Shown here: in pieces, positions 12,601 to 27,600 of the stretch
How the letters are laid out: every line of letters starts with the position of its first letter
Numbering within the stretch: position 1 is the first letter of the stretch
DNA from: Edolisoma coerulescens
Lineage: Eukaryota; Chordata; Aves; Passeriformes; Campephagidae
Assembly: GCA_013397115.1 (NCBI GenBank)
Contig: VWZW01002764.1
Location: forward strand, 629,968 to 693,967
Length of the DNA stretch: 64,000 nucleotides
Direction of reading: 5' to 3'
Notes under the pieces: generated by a model
Seen by the model: only the letters and a program-made list of their open reading frames with translations
Databases searched by the model: none
Told to the model about the DNA's origin: nothing
Program-made: the position numbers and the translations under genes

Positions 12601-15600
12601 ACACTTAATTCCTGTTTTAGGGATATCACTTCTACTTCAGAGGATGAACACAGTGAATGAGATATTTATTTAGAGCTTACCAGAAAGTAAGCCAATTATT
12701 CAGAACAAATCCTCATGAATCAACAGAAGAGAAAGCCAGATGTGCTTATTCAGCCAGCATGGGAGGTACAGGCAAGTCCAGGTGCAGATGGGAGCCTACA
12801 GCACTGACTATATATAGTTACCATTTCCATTTTTGCTCCTCTTCTTTTTTCGGCTTCTTTCTTTTGTCCGCTTCAGGGACTTTCTTATCTTTGCTCTTGA
12901 CTTTCTTTGCTTTGCTGTCCTGCAAAATGAGTAAGAATCTGTTAGAACAAGCTACTGTATTTCCCCCTCCCCTGAAAAGATGTGTTAAAACTAAAAGACT
13001 CTCTCTTGGGGTATATAAGAACGGAATTCCTATGGCTTCACTGCATAAATGTGCTCTTAGATCATCCCTTTAAGTCAAAGGCTGCTCATGGTCCCACTCA
13101 AGTTTTCAGCTGAATTTCACTGGGGGCATGCTAAATGCACACAGCCAGTTATTCTGTCTCACCTGGTCAGGGGCAAGTTTGGGCCATGGGAATGGAATTG
13201 CTGAGTTACAGAACCTCCTCCCTGGCCCACACTGGTGTGTCTGGGCTGGCAAATGCTACAGAGCACAACCACCACTGCCAGGTGGCTTCTGGGATTATAG
13301 TGGTGTATGCTCAGTGTAGAGACACTTCCTCTGAAAGGAAGAATTAACTCTACTGCCAGGAGGTGCTGCAACATGTGTCTCACAAGGGTGTCTTTGCTAC
13401 ATGGGGAGTGTAGCTTGTCAGTCTCAAATTATGGCCAACCAAGGCCCTCTCCAAAGAAATTTCCACCTAGGCTCCATCTAAATGCTTTAAGCTTCCTTCT
13501 AGCATCTAATCTCTTGTTTCATCTCCCCTGCCTCCGAACCCTGCCATATCATCTGTGCAATCACCATGTCGTGAGCAAGGCTCCCCTGCCCCCTGCCAGC
13601 TCCTTAACAGAAGGACTATGAATTGCCTGGAACAGCCTGGAAGTTCATGTCCTAGAGGCATCTTCTCCATCCATTGTTTTAAGGGTAGGAAAGAAAGTTT
13701 CCCTGACTTTTTATACATTATAAGCTCAGGTAAGTTAATATCTGCACCACAGGGGGATCTGCCACACACAGCTCTGTTCCAGACAAAATCAGATCCCCCT
13801 GCTCTGCATAATTCCACACTGAACAGCCTGGCTTTTCTTGATCATAGAAATAAACTTGTCTGTCACATTACCTCTTCCTCCTCTTGTTTCCTTTTCTTTG
13901 CCTTCTTGATGTCTTCTGTTTTGATTTTCTTGGGTTTGTAGTCAGCACTAAGAACAAAAAGACTTGCTGATGAAAGCAATCCATTTTCCAGTACAAGTAA
14001 AGAGAAGTCATAGATGTACAAAATCTGTGTGCACAAGCTTGCAGTGTGTATCTGGCATTTTTAATTTCTAAAGAATATAATTTATACCCTGCTCTCTCAG
14101 AAGGCTCAATAATCCCAATCCAGCACAACAGCCTACAAAATCCACAAGATGTTACTGTCAGTACCTCTCCACAAGTTTCACACTGCTGAGGCAAACATCT
14201 TCCTCGAAGAAGAATCGATTCAAAAGCATTAGTAGCCACGCAGTGATTACATGGGATAGGAAAAATGGGTAAAACCTTACTGGCATGTTCTATCCCAACT
14301 CTTTTTCCAGTCATCAGTCTGGGACCTTGCCCACAAGGCTCACTTTTTGCACTCCCCACTAGCTCAAACAATAGCGAAATCTGAGTACTGGCAAATTACA
14401 TAAACACAGCCTCATTTCCACTGAGGTTGGAAAAGACCTCTGAGATCACCAAGTCCAACCTATGACTCAACACCACCTTGTCAACCAGACCAGGACACCG
14501 AGTGCCACGTCCAGTTTTTCCATAAACACCTCCGGGGACAGTGACTCCACCACCTCCCTGGGCAGCCCATTCCAATGTCTGATCACCCTTCCTGTGAAGA
14601 AATTCCACCTAATGTCTAACCTAAACCTCCTCCCGGTGCAGCTTAAGACCATGTCCTCTTGTCCTGTCCCTTGTTCCCTGACAGCAGAGCCTGACCCCCA
14701 CCTGGCTGCACCCTCCTGTCAGGGAGTTCTGGAGAATGATAAGGTCACCCCTGAGCCTTCTCTTCTCCAGGCTGGGTGTGACTGCACTCAAGATGATCTG
14801 CTCCATAACCTTGTCAGGCACCAAGGTCAGGCTGACAGGCCTGAAGTTCCTTGGATCCTCCTCCTGGCCCTTCTTGTGGATGGGTGTCACATTGACACCT
14901 CCAGTCCTCTGGTGAGCCAGGACAGGATAAATGATGGGAGACCAATCTACGGAGCTCTTCCACCAGCTTCCTCAGCACCCTTGGACAGATCTCATCCAGT
15001 CCCACAGAACTGTGAGCATCTAAGGGGCTCAGCAGGTCACTGACCGTTTCCTCTGGGATTGTGGGGGGTCCATTCTGCTCCCCATCCCTGTCTGCCAGCT
15101 CACGGACCCATCTGCCCTCAGGATAACCAGTCCTACTGTTGAAGACTGATACAAAAAAGGCATTAAGGACCTCAGCCTTCTCCTTGTCTTGGTAACAAAT
15201 TCCCTCTGGTATCCAATAAAGAATGAAGGTTTTCCTTGGCCCCCCTTTTGTTATTAACTTCTTTATAAAAACAACACTTACTATCCTTTACAGAAGTGGC
15301 CAGATTAAGTTCTAACTGAGCTTTTCCCTCTCTAATTTTCTTTCTACACGACCTAAAGAGATCCTTAAGCACTTTCGGAGTGGCCTACCCCATTTTCCAA
15401 AGGTGATACACTCTCTTTTATTTTGAGTTCCCACAAAAGTTCCCTGCTCAGGTAGGCTGGTCTTCTTTCCTGCCAGCTCATCTTCTGGCACATGGGGACA
15501 GGCTGCTCCCATGCCTTCAAGATTTCTGTCTTAAAGTATGTCCAGCCTTCCTGGGCCCCTTTGCTTTTAAGGGCTGGTTCCCAAGGGACTCTCTGAATCA

Positions 15601-18600
15601 GTGTCCTGAATAGGCCAAAGTCTGCCTTTTGGAAGGAAGTCCAGGGTAGGGTTTTTGTTGACACCCCTCCTTCACCAAGTACTGAAAACTCCATCATTTC
15701 ATGGTCGCTATGCCCACAACAGCCTCCAACCACCACATCTCCCACCTGCCCTTCTGTTTGTAAACAGCAGGTCCAGTAGGCCACAGCTGTCCTTACCAGC
15801 TGAGACAGAAAGTTCTTTTGCACACACTCCAGGAACCTCCCAGTCTGCCTCCTCTCTGCTGTGTTGAGTTTCCAGTAGATATCCGGCAGGTTAAAGTCTC
15901 CCACAAGAACAAGGGCTGGTGAAATGTCAGCCAGCCACTTACAGCATAGCTCATCCACCTCTTCATCCTGGTTGGGTGGTCTGGAACAGACTCCCAGCAG
16001 GATATCTGCCTTACCAGCCTTCTCCTTGATGCTCATCCATAGGCACTCAACCCTATTGTCACTATCCTCAAGCTCTATACAGACAAAACACTCCCTAACA
16101 TACAGAAACACCCCAATTCTTAATCTTTCTGCTGCAGACACGAGACATCATACAAAGCTAGCAGAAGGCAGCAAGTGATTACACAAAAGAAAAGATGTCC
16201 CACCCATGTCTCTTGGAAACTGAGACCCACAGGGATGGAGTGCCACCATGGTGAAACCCTTCCAACCCTTTAACTCCTGACTGCTAATGAGGACAAGCTA
16301 CCTGAAGAGCTGGATGGGCACAGTGGCAGAGCACAGCGAGATGGAACCAAGCTTGCATTTCAGTGGGTTCCTGTGTCAGGCAAACACCATGTGTGTTTCT
16401 CTTTGAGACAACAACCCTCAGCACAACTTATGACACATTGAGACTCCAGGCAAACCACGCCAGGCAGTGCAGGCAAACCTCCCTGTGCCTCCAAACAGGC
16501 TGACAGTGCATTTTCTGCCTCTTGTGCAGTCATTTCCTTGCCCAACAGAAACCACTGCAGCCACTTAGCTACGATAATACCTCACGTGCTCACATTTCTG
16601 TTTTACAATCTTCATCAGTCTTTACCTGCCTTCTGGGGTTTTTCTTTTTTATTTACTAGTTCTGCAACATTTCACAGCACCATCTGCAGAAGCAGGTAAT
16701 GGCATTTTGCCTTGCACAGCACAAATACTATCCCTGCCCTGCTCAGAGAACTTGTAACAGCGTAAGGAGCCTGGTCTCGGACCTCCAGTACCCATCTCAA
16801 GAAGCCTGTGCTGATCACTTGAAATTCCACCTTCTCCCTCAACATCCTCTTTTTAAAACCAAAGGCAAACATCCAAGTCACCAGCACCCATGCCACTTAC
16901 TCATCATCTTCTCGAGGTCTCTTCAGAGGTTTGGAGTCCTCTTTGGGAGATGCATAAAACCCATCATCATCTGGTTCATCTTTAATACGTGGTGGACTAC
17001 AAAAAGAAGCAAAGAAACACGGTTCTACTTTCAAAGAGGAATTTTCCTGGAAACCAGCAACAACTAAGTTTTAAGAAACAATCATCTGCAAAATGGGCAC
17101 GTCTTCCACGGAATGTGCTGCCATCACAAGACCCCAAAGACTTGAGACGTGTCATTTTCTGAATACCCAGAGACAGTGTAAGGAGAGTCATTCAATGTCT
17201 ATGCATTGCCATTTCTCAAGCAACATCAAGTTTCAAATTCAACAGCTCAAAGTTAGTTTTGTTTCTCTGAGGTTTTGAGTAAAAACAACTGTAGCTTCCA
17301 GCACTTTCAAATACACTTAAAAACTGAAATGCCTGTGTGGAGTCAAATGCAAGATGTTATTTAGTTTCAACTCAATATCCTTATTGAGCCTTCTAAGAGA
17401 GAAAAAGATTACCAACTAAACAAAGATTTGAAAGCTATTCCCTGGAATATTTCGCCAACGAAAGACTGAGGCATGTGAAAACCAGAAAAGGAAACAAAGA
17501 TTTGGCAAAGTTAAACAGATCAGTCTCTTTTCACTGTCCAAACTGCAGGAAGCAAACAATCCTGTCCCTTTCAACAGACCGCAAAGTTAGGCTCAATGTT
17601 TTCAGCCATAATGTCCCAAGACATTAGAAATAAGAAAAAAAATAAGAGTATTAGTGCAAGAGAGACTATTCTGTTAGACAAACTCATTATTTCTAGATTT
17701 CACAGAAACATTTCACTGATCTTCATAAAGAAAAAGATGCCTCAAAGAGTCCGAAATTACATTTTGAAGCACTTAGTGCCATCTCGGGCTTCCTTACTCA
17801 TGTCCCACCAGTAATTTCTATATCAAATTGACTCAGTTTCCAAGTCAACATGCCGATTTTGCAATCAGATGGAGTAGGAGTTAAAATAAGCAGCATTCAG
17901 CTTCGTAGACCACAGTCAGCAGGAGACATTAGGGAACCTCACGTTAGCTGGCAGTGTGTCTGTGAAGCAGAAGAAGCAGTTTGCTCCTCCACAGCTCTAA
18001 AGCCACTGCAGTGTTGGGAGATGCAGCTCAGGGGAGACACAAACAAGCTGCTCTACAAAGCCATTTCTGTTGCATCGCCTGTAATTAAGTAAGACACAAG
18101 TCTGCAGCACAGAGACAGTTGCAAAACATCTACAGAAAAAAAGGTAATTGTCCCACTTAATATATTCTCCCTTTCAGGCAGAAATGTAGAACTACTGTGT
18201 GTAAAGACACTAGGAATTTTATCTATTTTAACACTGTCTATTTTAACACTGAAATATTACACAATGTTTTGTAATGGAAGAAATGAAGTGTGAGTGTGTG
18301 AAAAGAAAGGAGCTGTATGACCAAGCTGAACCTTGACTTGCATTGTTTCCAAGACTGCAACACTGCTCATCGTACCAAGTCTTAAGGAAGAAAATCAAAA
18401 CCATTTGAGTGAGGACATTTTTCTCTGCAGAACTTGTAAAAGAATATTTCAGCAAGAAAAAAAAAGAAAATAATTACTTTACTCTTAGCCAGCATTTGGC
18501 CCTGAAGAAGGCATAACTGTGATGGCTCCTCCAGGCTTTTCTCAAACACATGAAAAAATGCTCTTGGACCTAAGGAGGATTCAGTTATCTTGATATGAGA

Positions 18601-21600
18601 ACATCCAACATCCCTGGTGAGATTAGCACATCACGCAATTCTGCTGAACAGCAGAGGCTGGAGAGAGTTATTAACTGTCTGCTACACCATGAAACACCTA
18701 AATGTCACTGCTTTCTGCTTCCAGAGTATTCCCCAAAGGGCCTGGAGATGGCGCCTCTGCCCCACGCCAAGCCTGACTCCTTCCTCTGCATTTTTAAATA
18801 GGAGCAGGGAAATGAAACAGATGGAAGAACTCGTGTCAGAAGGGCACATTCAAAACAAAGAATACCTAGAAGGCATGGGCCAGGCAAGTGCCTTCTCTGT
18901 ATCCACAGAACGTGGTGAGACTGGAAGGATTTGGTTTGTTTTGATTTTTAAGTGGATTCATAAACTGAACAAATTCATGAACGGAGTGCTGTTCTTGACT
19001 AACAGACATGGATGCAGGCATCCACCACACCACACACCTTCAGTAAGTCAGTGGACTGGATTTAGCACCTTAAAAATAACCAATGGCTGGGTTGTAAACA
19101 AGTCACAAGAGATCTTGGTTGACTATTAGGAAAAAGTACTCCTCTATCAATTGCTCACTTTAGGTTTTTAATAAGACTACTTAGCGATGACTGACACAAC
19201 ACTCAAGTCCAGGAGGTTCTATTATTAGCAGGAATTTAGTACTAGAGTAGGACATCTATGCATCTCCTGAAGGTACTTCTGATTTTACATGTCACTCTTG
19301 TCACTCCTCTGCAAAGGCTTCAGGCTGCAGCCACATACAGGAGAGACACACAGGCAATCTGGACTGGCTTTGCTGGGTCCTGTCTCCAGCAGACTGCCTG
19401 CAGGGTTCAAGTCCCAGTTTTACAACAGAGGTTCTTTCAAACCCAGCTACCAATGTTCCCATAGTTCAGTCTGTCCTCAGTAGAATCCAGCTCCTTAATA
19501 CTTAGACAAACCCAGCGCGTGCAGGCAGACACCAGCTATTCCACAGCTCCCATCTCCAGTTACTGGGTAAGCAGATCTACCCATTCTCATAACTGAGAAG
19601 AATGTATCTTCTGAAGGGCTTAAGAGTGCTCCAATTTTTTCTTAAGACCAAGTGAGAACATTCAAACACTGAGCACCTATGAAAAGTCAAACTGCAGCTT
19701 TTTCCAGATCATAAACCAAATTTCTTACCTGGAGAAACCATTTTCTTTTTCCTTCTTTATTTTTATATCACCAGAAGATGACTTCATCTGAAAAACACAA
19801 AAAGTAGGAGCTGATCAGCATTTTCCAACGTACAACACAGGGTATTTAACTTGCAGAAGCAACTGTGACTATCTCCATCCCCTGTAGTCCTTAGTGACCT
19901 ACATGACAGAGAGGCAGCATTTTTTGCAAGTCTTAGTCAATTCAGTACTTTTTGCCCTCCAATTTCCTCAGCAGAATGGAATAAAGTATATAGTTTGTTC
20001 TTGCACGGACTGAACGTGATATGACTGATTTTTTTCCCTTGTCTCTGAACCCAAGCTTGGCAAAGTGAAATGTAATGGGAAAAAATGCGGAGCCAGCGGA
20101 CACAGCTCACTGTAGAACAGTTTCCATTCACGTACCTGCAGATAAAGCCCTTTTGAGTTCATATCTAGCACTCCACAAAGTGTCTGGGTTAGCATCGGGA
20201 TAATTCTCTCCAGGTTGATAAAAACTTGGAAGTACAAGCTACATCTAACCCACCGAGTTTGTACTATTCAGTATTATAAGCCAGAGCCATGCTCTAGTCT
20301 CTCCCACAGGAGACACCCACCTTCTCTTCCTTTCTCTTCTCCTTGTCTTTATCTTTGTGTTTGTCTTTGTGTTTCTCTGAGCTGCCATCTTTGTGTTTGG
20401 TTTTCTCCTTGTCTTTGTGTTTCTTTTCCGAGGAATCTTTGTGCTCACTGCAAGACAAGAGAGTGTGTTTGCAGAGGGGAACACAAGGAGATTTGCCTAA
20501 TACAATTTCCAGCGGTAAAGAGTCACAGGTTTTGATGATTACAAACCCTAAAAAATAAGGGATCACCTTAACAGGAAGATCCACCACAGTCTCCTGTCAG
20601 GCATCATCCATTCTCCTTGGGAGGAAGAAGAACAGGAGGGATATCACAAAATCCCAGTTGCCAAGCCTCCACTTCAGGAAACCCCCCATCAGCCTGGATT
20701 GCTGAGGAAATCCACAGCTGCTACACTTAAAGCTCAACACTTTAGGATGAATTCCCACTGTCTCTGCTTTTCCTCTTTTTCCTAGTCCACATAAAAGGTC
20801 ACTGGAACAGAGCCGCCAGCCCCGTCAATGCCCGTGTCAGCTTTTGCTCAGACAACAGTTTGTCATTGTAGCAGCTCTCATCTCTGGAACTTAAAGAGAA
20901 AACCGCTGATCTCTATTATTCCCAAACAGATGGGAAAACCAGAGCAAACAGGATATGTGATGTCCTTGTGTTTATGCAAAGTCAAACAGAAAAGGCAGGA
21001 ATAATGCTGCAGTCCTCAGCTGGAGCTGTTGATGCCACAACAACCAGCCCAGCTCTGCTGAAACAGCCCCATCCTGCGGGGCAAGAGCCCAGCAAAGGTG
21101 TTTGCAAGTGAGAGTCTGGTCTGTAACTACTCTGGTGTTATGAATAGCACTACTGAGAGTTTAAATACCTAGAACTTTTAGTCAGAACAGAGCAGAAAAT
21201 GCATACAAGGGGAAAAAAAAATCAACCTTTATTTTCCTGTTTCTATCCACTTATGATTTCTGAGACATTTGGATAAATTTGTATCACATTTTCAAGTTTT
21301 TCTTATCAACTAGAAAGACACATGGCTGTTTTCAAGTGAAAATGAGGTTTCTCATGGAACGACAAACTTTGAAGCCAGAAAGTGAGGCAATACTCTCAGG
21401 AGACTCAGAATAGAAACATCAAGAACTGGCCACAAGGATTAGCAGCAGTGGTGTGGAAGCCAAGCAACAAGCCTGGCAATTCTACAGGCCTTCAATACAC
21501 ACTTATAAGGTTGTGTGGACTCCCTGAGGTCACCCTGGGCTTTAGCAAGTCAAAGGCATGGTGTAAATCAGCATGGATAGGCACCAACCAGGCTGCCTTC

Positions 21601-24600
21601 CTCATGCTGGTTGTTGACACTTTCCCTTCTCAGCACTTGACTCCCATCACTGCTGTTCTCTGGGACATGCTGTGCTTCTCCTCAGGATTACAAAATGCAC
21701 TACAAAGCTTTACTAGAAAAAGGCACTTCCCTTATTTCAGTTATTTCAACTCTCAGGTGCAAGCCCAAACCAATCTGGGTGAACACAGCCCTGAAAAATG
21801 AGCCAGGAATGCTGGGCAAGAGCATGATTTTTCAAAATTACAGATTCGTTGAAACTTCTTTTTATCACAAAAACAGACTGCAAAAGGGTTGATGGCTACA
21901 GAGAGTGAGCAGCACACCAACCAGTTTCCCACGGTCTGTGTGTGATTAGGAGCAAGGCAATCACAGTCACAAACACACCAACCCACACCCAGCTTACAAC
22001 TGCAGAGGCCAGTGTGGACAAATGGATGTGAACCTGCAGAAGGTCTAAATAATTCAAGCCCAGAGTAGCTTGAATAATAACACTCCAATAAATATACATT
22101 GAATAAATTGAATAAACACACACCAGCCGTCCGAGCTCAAGCAGCTAAAGCATGAAAATCCATCTCTGAAGGACATCAGTATATTCACGTTCTGTGTGAC
22201 ACTAAGAGATCAGCAGCAAGAAAAACCAGTTTCATTTTAACTCTCTAGCAACCTCTTCATACAAAGCTGTGAAGGCATACCTAAACATCAAAAGGCAACA
22301 GGCACTCTAGAAATGCTTGTAGTTAGACACACAGCACCACATGTTGCCTGTGAGCAGGCTCAACAACTGCAGACTATTCTTACCCAGCAGATCATGTTAT
22401 GTACAGTGTGCTCAGGACATGCGAGTACAGACACGGAACATCCTGACACTGGATCCTGGAAATCCACAACATGCCTGCTGCTCCTGCTCAGATCTCTCAT
22501 CCCAGGTTCTGTACCCTCCTTATTCATCAGTGTTCCAAACTCAGGACACCTATTTAATTTTCTTTTGCTCCAATCAGATTCATTGACTATCTGAAAGCAC
22601 TAACCCTACACATCACTAATAATTTTTAAACTCAGGAAGGTCTGGAAATTCTGACTTGATATCTTGCACTTGGATCTGTATGCCAGGTACCCCATTTGCC
22701 AAAGATTTAAGGTTGACAATTTAAGAGGTATCTCAACCTTTATATATTTAAAACCATCACTCGTAATATTAACATTCAATATCAATAATCAATATTCAAC
22801 CATCCTGTATCAATCCAAATTGGGGATGCCCCCATCTCGGAATTCAAGGCCAGGTTGGACAGGGCTTGGACAACCTGGTCTAGTGGAAGGTGTCCCTGCC
22901 CACAGCAGGGCATGGAATGAGATGAGCTTTAAGGTCCCTTTCAACCCAAACTGTTCTGTGATTCTACAATTCTAACATACAAGAAAAATCATAACAAACA
23001 CACACACAAGGCTCAGACCCATCTTGTTCTTTCCAAGTCTGCTTGTGTTTATTTTCTGACTCATTCTTATTTAATATTTAAATCCTACCGGAAATAACAT
23101 GTTTTACTCAAACATTAATTTGCATCTTCAAAGCATGATACACACTGCAATCACTGGAGTTAGTGTTCTGAGGTAAAGTTCATGGCAGTGGCTGTTGCTT
23201 GAGAGTTTGGAATAGCAAAAAAGAGAGAAATATTTTGGTTTTCCACAGCACCATATTCATTCATTCTCACTAGAAGCCAAAAGCACTAGCTTTCAGTATG
23301 TGGCTGGAAGAGCCCTGGGATGTACACAAAGCATGATTAAAAGCAAACTAATAGATGACAATCTAGATCTGCAAAGCTAAGATTGAAACAGAAACAAAAT
23401 CCCATTGGCCTAGAGAGGCAGAGACAATACCTGTGTGTGCTGAATGCTTACAGACTACAGCTGGAATAAAAAGAAGTGCTAAAGCCTCTAAGAACTTAGA
23501 CTTGTTTAAGTAGAAGCTCAAATGATATCCCTCTTGAAAGAGAGTAAGCAGCCAGCATTGAAAAGCTGTCATGCAATCTAATCTAAATTTTTCAGCGTAG
23601 TTTCTCAGTTTTTTCAGCATGAGAGCCAGAATCAAGAAGTCTGGCTTCCTGACTCAGTCTTAGTTGTTGGTTTTAATTTAATTTTTTTATCATAAGACTA
23701 TTCTTCCCCTTTGCTCTGTAATGAGCAGTAAATTTCTCACCCAAGCAGTGTGGGCTCAGATAACCTAAGGAAACTCTGTCTCCAGTTTCACTCTGCAGCT
23801 TCATTTTCCAAAGATCAGCACTGGTGGCTTGGCCCTGAGGTCCTGCTTGCTGCTGCTCCCAAGGAGAAGGAACTCCCCAGATAAAAATCTGATATCGTGT
23901 ACTTTTCACTCCAATGTTAAAAGAGAGCATTTCTTTCCCTTATTTGTAAGTAGCCTGCTTGTCAGCCCTGTGTGTTTCCAGACACTGGACCACAGCTCAG
24001 CACAAAACTTTTGACATGTGCATCAAGGAAGGCTTGTGCCCCTCTTCTCTTGGAGGGATGGAAATCTCCATCTCCCAGAAAAGCTCCCTTGGAAATGAGC
24101 TGATAACAAAGGCCTCAAGCAACAATCTTCAGAAGAGGAACTTCTTTTTTTCTCCCAAAGCAAAGCAAGTTTCTCGCATATTAACTGCAGTCAAGCTGAG
24201 CTGCTTTGGTCTTTCATTTGGCTCAGATACACATGTGAGCCTACAGGGAACACGATTTAACCACCACACTAATCTCAAAAGAAAAGAGAAGGCAACAGGA
24301 TGCCATCCTTACCCTGAAGATGGGAGTTTCAGCCTTCTATCAGAAAGCTATTTCCAGACAACCCCAAAGCTATTATTAGGAGGGACTGGGAACAATTTAA
24401 AGATCAGAACTCTATCTTCCTGGCCAATTCAAAACTGGAAAAAAAAAATCACTTTAAAGAAACCAAGCAAAATGGTCTCAAGATCACATGCACACTGCTA
24501 ATTTTATCTTGAATTCATTGTTCAGGGCTCTGTGAATCCTCTGTTACCTTTCCTGCACACACCTCTCTGCCAACAAGCCATCTTGGGAGTCATGGAAGTG

Positions 24601-27600
24601 GGACAGCAAAACCCCCGAAAGACAGAGGGAAGCTAGCCTGAAAACAGGACAACTGGATCATAACAATTGCTCATACCCAGCCCTGTTGACAAAATAAGAT
24701 CTTCCTTCTCACCAAGACCGCTGCAGTTGCATCACTGCAACAGAACTCAGTTATACCTCTTGAAGGTGTTTAATGCTGACAAACCTGCACTATTTGTGTT
24801 TTTTTAAGGCAACCAAGTGCAGCGGGAGATCTCATTAACACAGGCAGAACAAGGGATTACATCATCTACAGGTGTATCATGATACTACTGGCTTAGTTCA
24901 GACAAAGGCCAGGTGAGCACACACATCTGAAGCACTCCATCCTTTGTGCCAGCCTGCTTACTGTCTCCCATTTACAGTTTTACTGTGAACAAGGACATCC
25001 AGAGGCTGTGGATAGCTCAGGCTGAAGCACATGAAGCAGAAAATGCATCAGAAGAAGCCATTTCCCTTGTAAGCACGGATATGTTTCCCAATGAGGATGC
25101 CTGCAGGAGAGAGGAGAGGGAGAGGAACGGAGCCCAGGCACCTGGCAGCAGCTGCTCAGGCCGAGATCACATGGGAAAGTCACAAGTGGAAAGTGTTTCC
25201 AAAGAACAGCAGATGTGCAGATCACAGCTTCCTCCTTCAAACTGCAACAGCTTCGCAGTAATTTAACACTGCATTCTTCAGGTGCCATTTATGTACGTTA
25301 ATAATCCCTTCCCAGGCCCTTTCCATTCCAGCTTCAAAACCACAAGCTGGGAAGGATGCTTTATCTAAAGTGTCTCTTATTTCCTCTCTCTGCTGTAATT
25401 AGCTCGTGACAGGGAATCTGCTACTAGCGAGTGCCAGAGCCGGCTGCCATCGGAGCTGTGCCTACTCGGGAGCTGCTGCAGCACAACTGAAGCGTAAAAT
25501 AACAGCGAGTTGTGATTTCAGTGCAGCCCAAAACCACGGTGGGGACAGGGCACAGGTGACACAGCCTGTGCCTCGTCTGATGCGATTCAGTATTAATGGA
25601 AACCTGTGATCACATCCAGGCTAATGCACAGCAAAGAAGCGCTGCCTGTGCAGGGAGCGCTTCCAAAGTGGCAGCACCCCAGGGAAAGACAGGTTTTCAG
25701 CTGGCTTGCAGGATATTATGCTGTTAGAGGGTTATCATATGGAATTGCAGGGAATAAACACGTGAGCCCCAAAGGTTTTGCTGGGTTTCTGGCAATGCAA
25801 TAAAACAACCTGAAACCGTTCTTCCCAGCGGTGAAAGGAGCCTTTTCACAGATAACAGATCAAGCCTTCAGCAAGAGGAACAAGATAAAAAGCTGGACTA
25901 ATCAACAGCTGATAAAAACTTTAGGAATTAGAACAATATTCACACATTGAAATGAGGATCATGCTTAGCACACGCTTTCTGTGGACATGTGAGAATTAAG
26001 GAGACTACTAAAAAGCAAAAATTTTTACTACTGGAAAGCAGTGTCACATTAGAAAACGGCTTGAGGTGAATGGTGCACTAAAATGGGGTAGAAAAACAAA
26101 CCCACCCATGCTAGCAAACAGCAGGTGTGAAGTCTTTTTTTAAAATTGCCTTTACCCCTACACTGGGTATCCCTGCCTCTTCCTGCCCCCAACGCACACA
26201 ACTCCAGGCAGATGAGGATCACATAATAAACTAGAGGAGGTGTGCAAGAAATCTGAACTGAAATTTATCTTCATGGCTAGCAAACGCCCGGAATCTGTGT
26301 TTTTCCTAGCAAAACCATAAAATTGGAAGATGCCAGTGAAGATCGGGTCTGTGAATCCCTTCTGTGTTCCATGCCTCGGTTCATCCCAAGCTGTGATCAC
26401 AAGAGATTTAGTAAATGGAGGAAATATGCAATCTGACAGAAGATTTTCTTCCTGCGGCTCCGGTGCTTGTCATGCTGACAGCATGGCTCAGTGCTGCAGC
26501 GCAGCCTCTCCGCTCCCATTCCCTGTCACAGGCAGCCCTGCCCTCCTCAGGCTCCTGGCAGCCCACTCCCCCTGCAGCGAGCCCAGGACACCTGGCACAG
26601 AGACACTTGTTACTGCCAACACTTCCAACCCGCTCCCTAACCAGGCTTGGCTTCAAAGGACCTGTTATTCCATTATTTTATGTGGTCTACTTGTCTGAAA
26701 CACTCAACTCCCACAGATCAGAAACCTATTGCCACATGGGATTTGTTTTATTTTATTTTTATAACCACTGACATTTATATTTAATGGATGTGTATTAGAT
26801 TTTTGTTTGGAGACCACGAAGTACGGGGCTGAGAAAATGAGCAAAAAACCACACTTTGTTGGACTGTGATGTGGATTTATTCCCTGATGAGGACTGTTCT
26901 TAAGTGGGCTTTGCATTTTCTTTCCTTGAGGGGTGACGGGAAGGTCTGAGGCACACAAATGTTCTCTCCCAGTTTACTACAGCTGTAAATGAGTGGTTAA
27001 GACACAGAAGTGTCATCTTGTGAGTGGGAGAGGAGGAAAGCAAGAACCAAAATTAAGAAGTTCTACATACCACTCCACACACTTCTGTCATATGAAATCA
27101 AAATTGTCTATTTTAGGTATTTCAGAGACTTATCTTGGCAGTTTAGATCCTTCAAAGTCTGGATACAGGAAACATTTATTCTCCTGCATTGGAGTTGTTC
27201 TGTCTTCTTGATGCAGGTTTTATTTTAAAAGCCTTTTTTAAGTACAGGACAGGAAATGAAACTGTCAAACTATTACAGACAGACACAAAAACGATCTGCT
27301 TCAAACACAACCACACACTGCTCTTAACCGTGCCCAGTGTGCACTGTGCTTCTCCAAATGCAATCAGGGGCTCTTCACACACCACGGATAAAATGTCACA
27401 GAGGTACCAATTCGAGTCTCCCAGAAAACAACGGCTTCGATTTCTGCTAAAGCACCATTCAACCTCTTTTGAGAACTACCAAAGGTACAACACAGCTTTT
27501 GCAGTAACACAGCAGCTTTTCAGAAATACAGAATGGATTTTGTGAAGATTTACATGCAATTCTATAAACCTAAGATAAACTTTTCCAAAGGATTAATTTA

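Noticed and set aside
14462..15043. 193-codon plus-strand open frame
   Set aside because: It is the antisense of the CR1 copy, whose minus strand carries the recognisable LINE protein pieces.
20245..20587. Plus-strand frame rich in Leu/Cys/Ser with apparent membrane character (20215-20535)
   Set aside because: It is the antisense of TOP1 exon 4, where Lys/His/Asp codons read backwards give Phe/Leu/Val/Cys.
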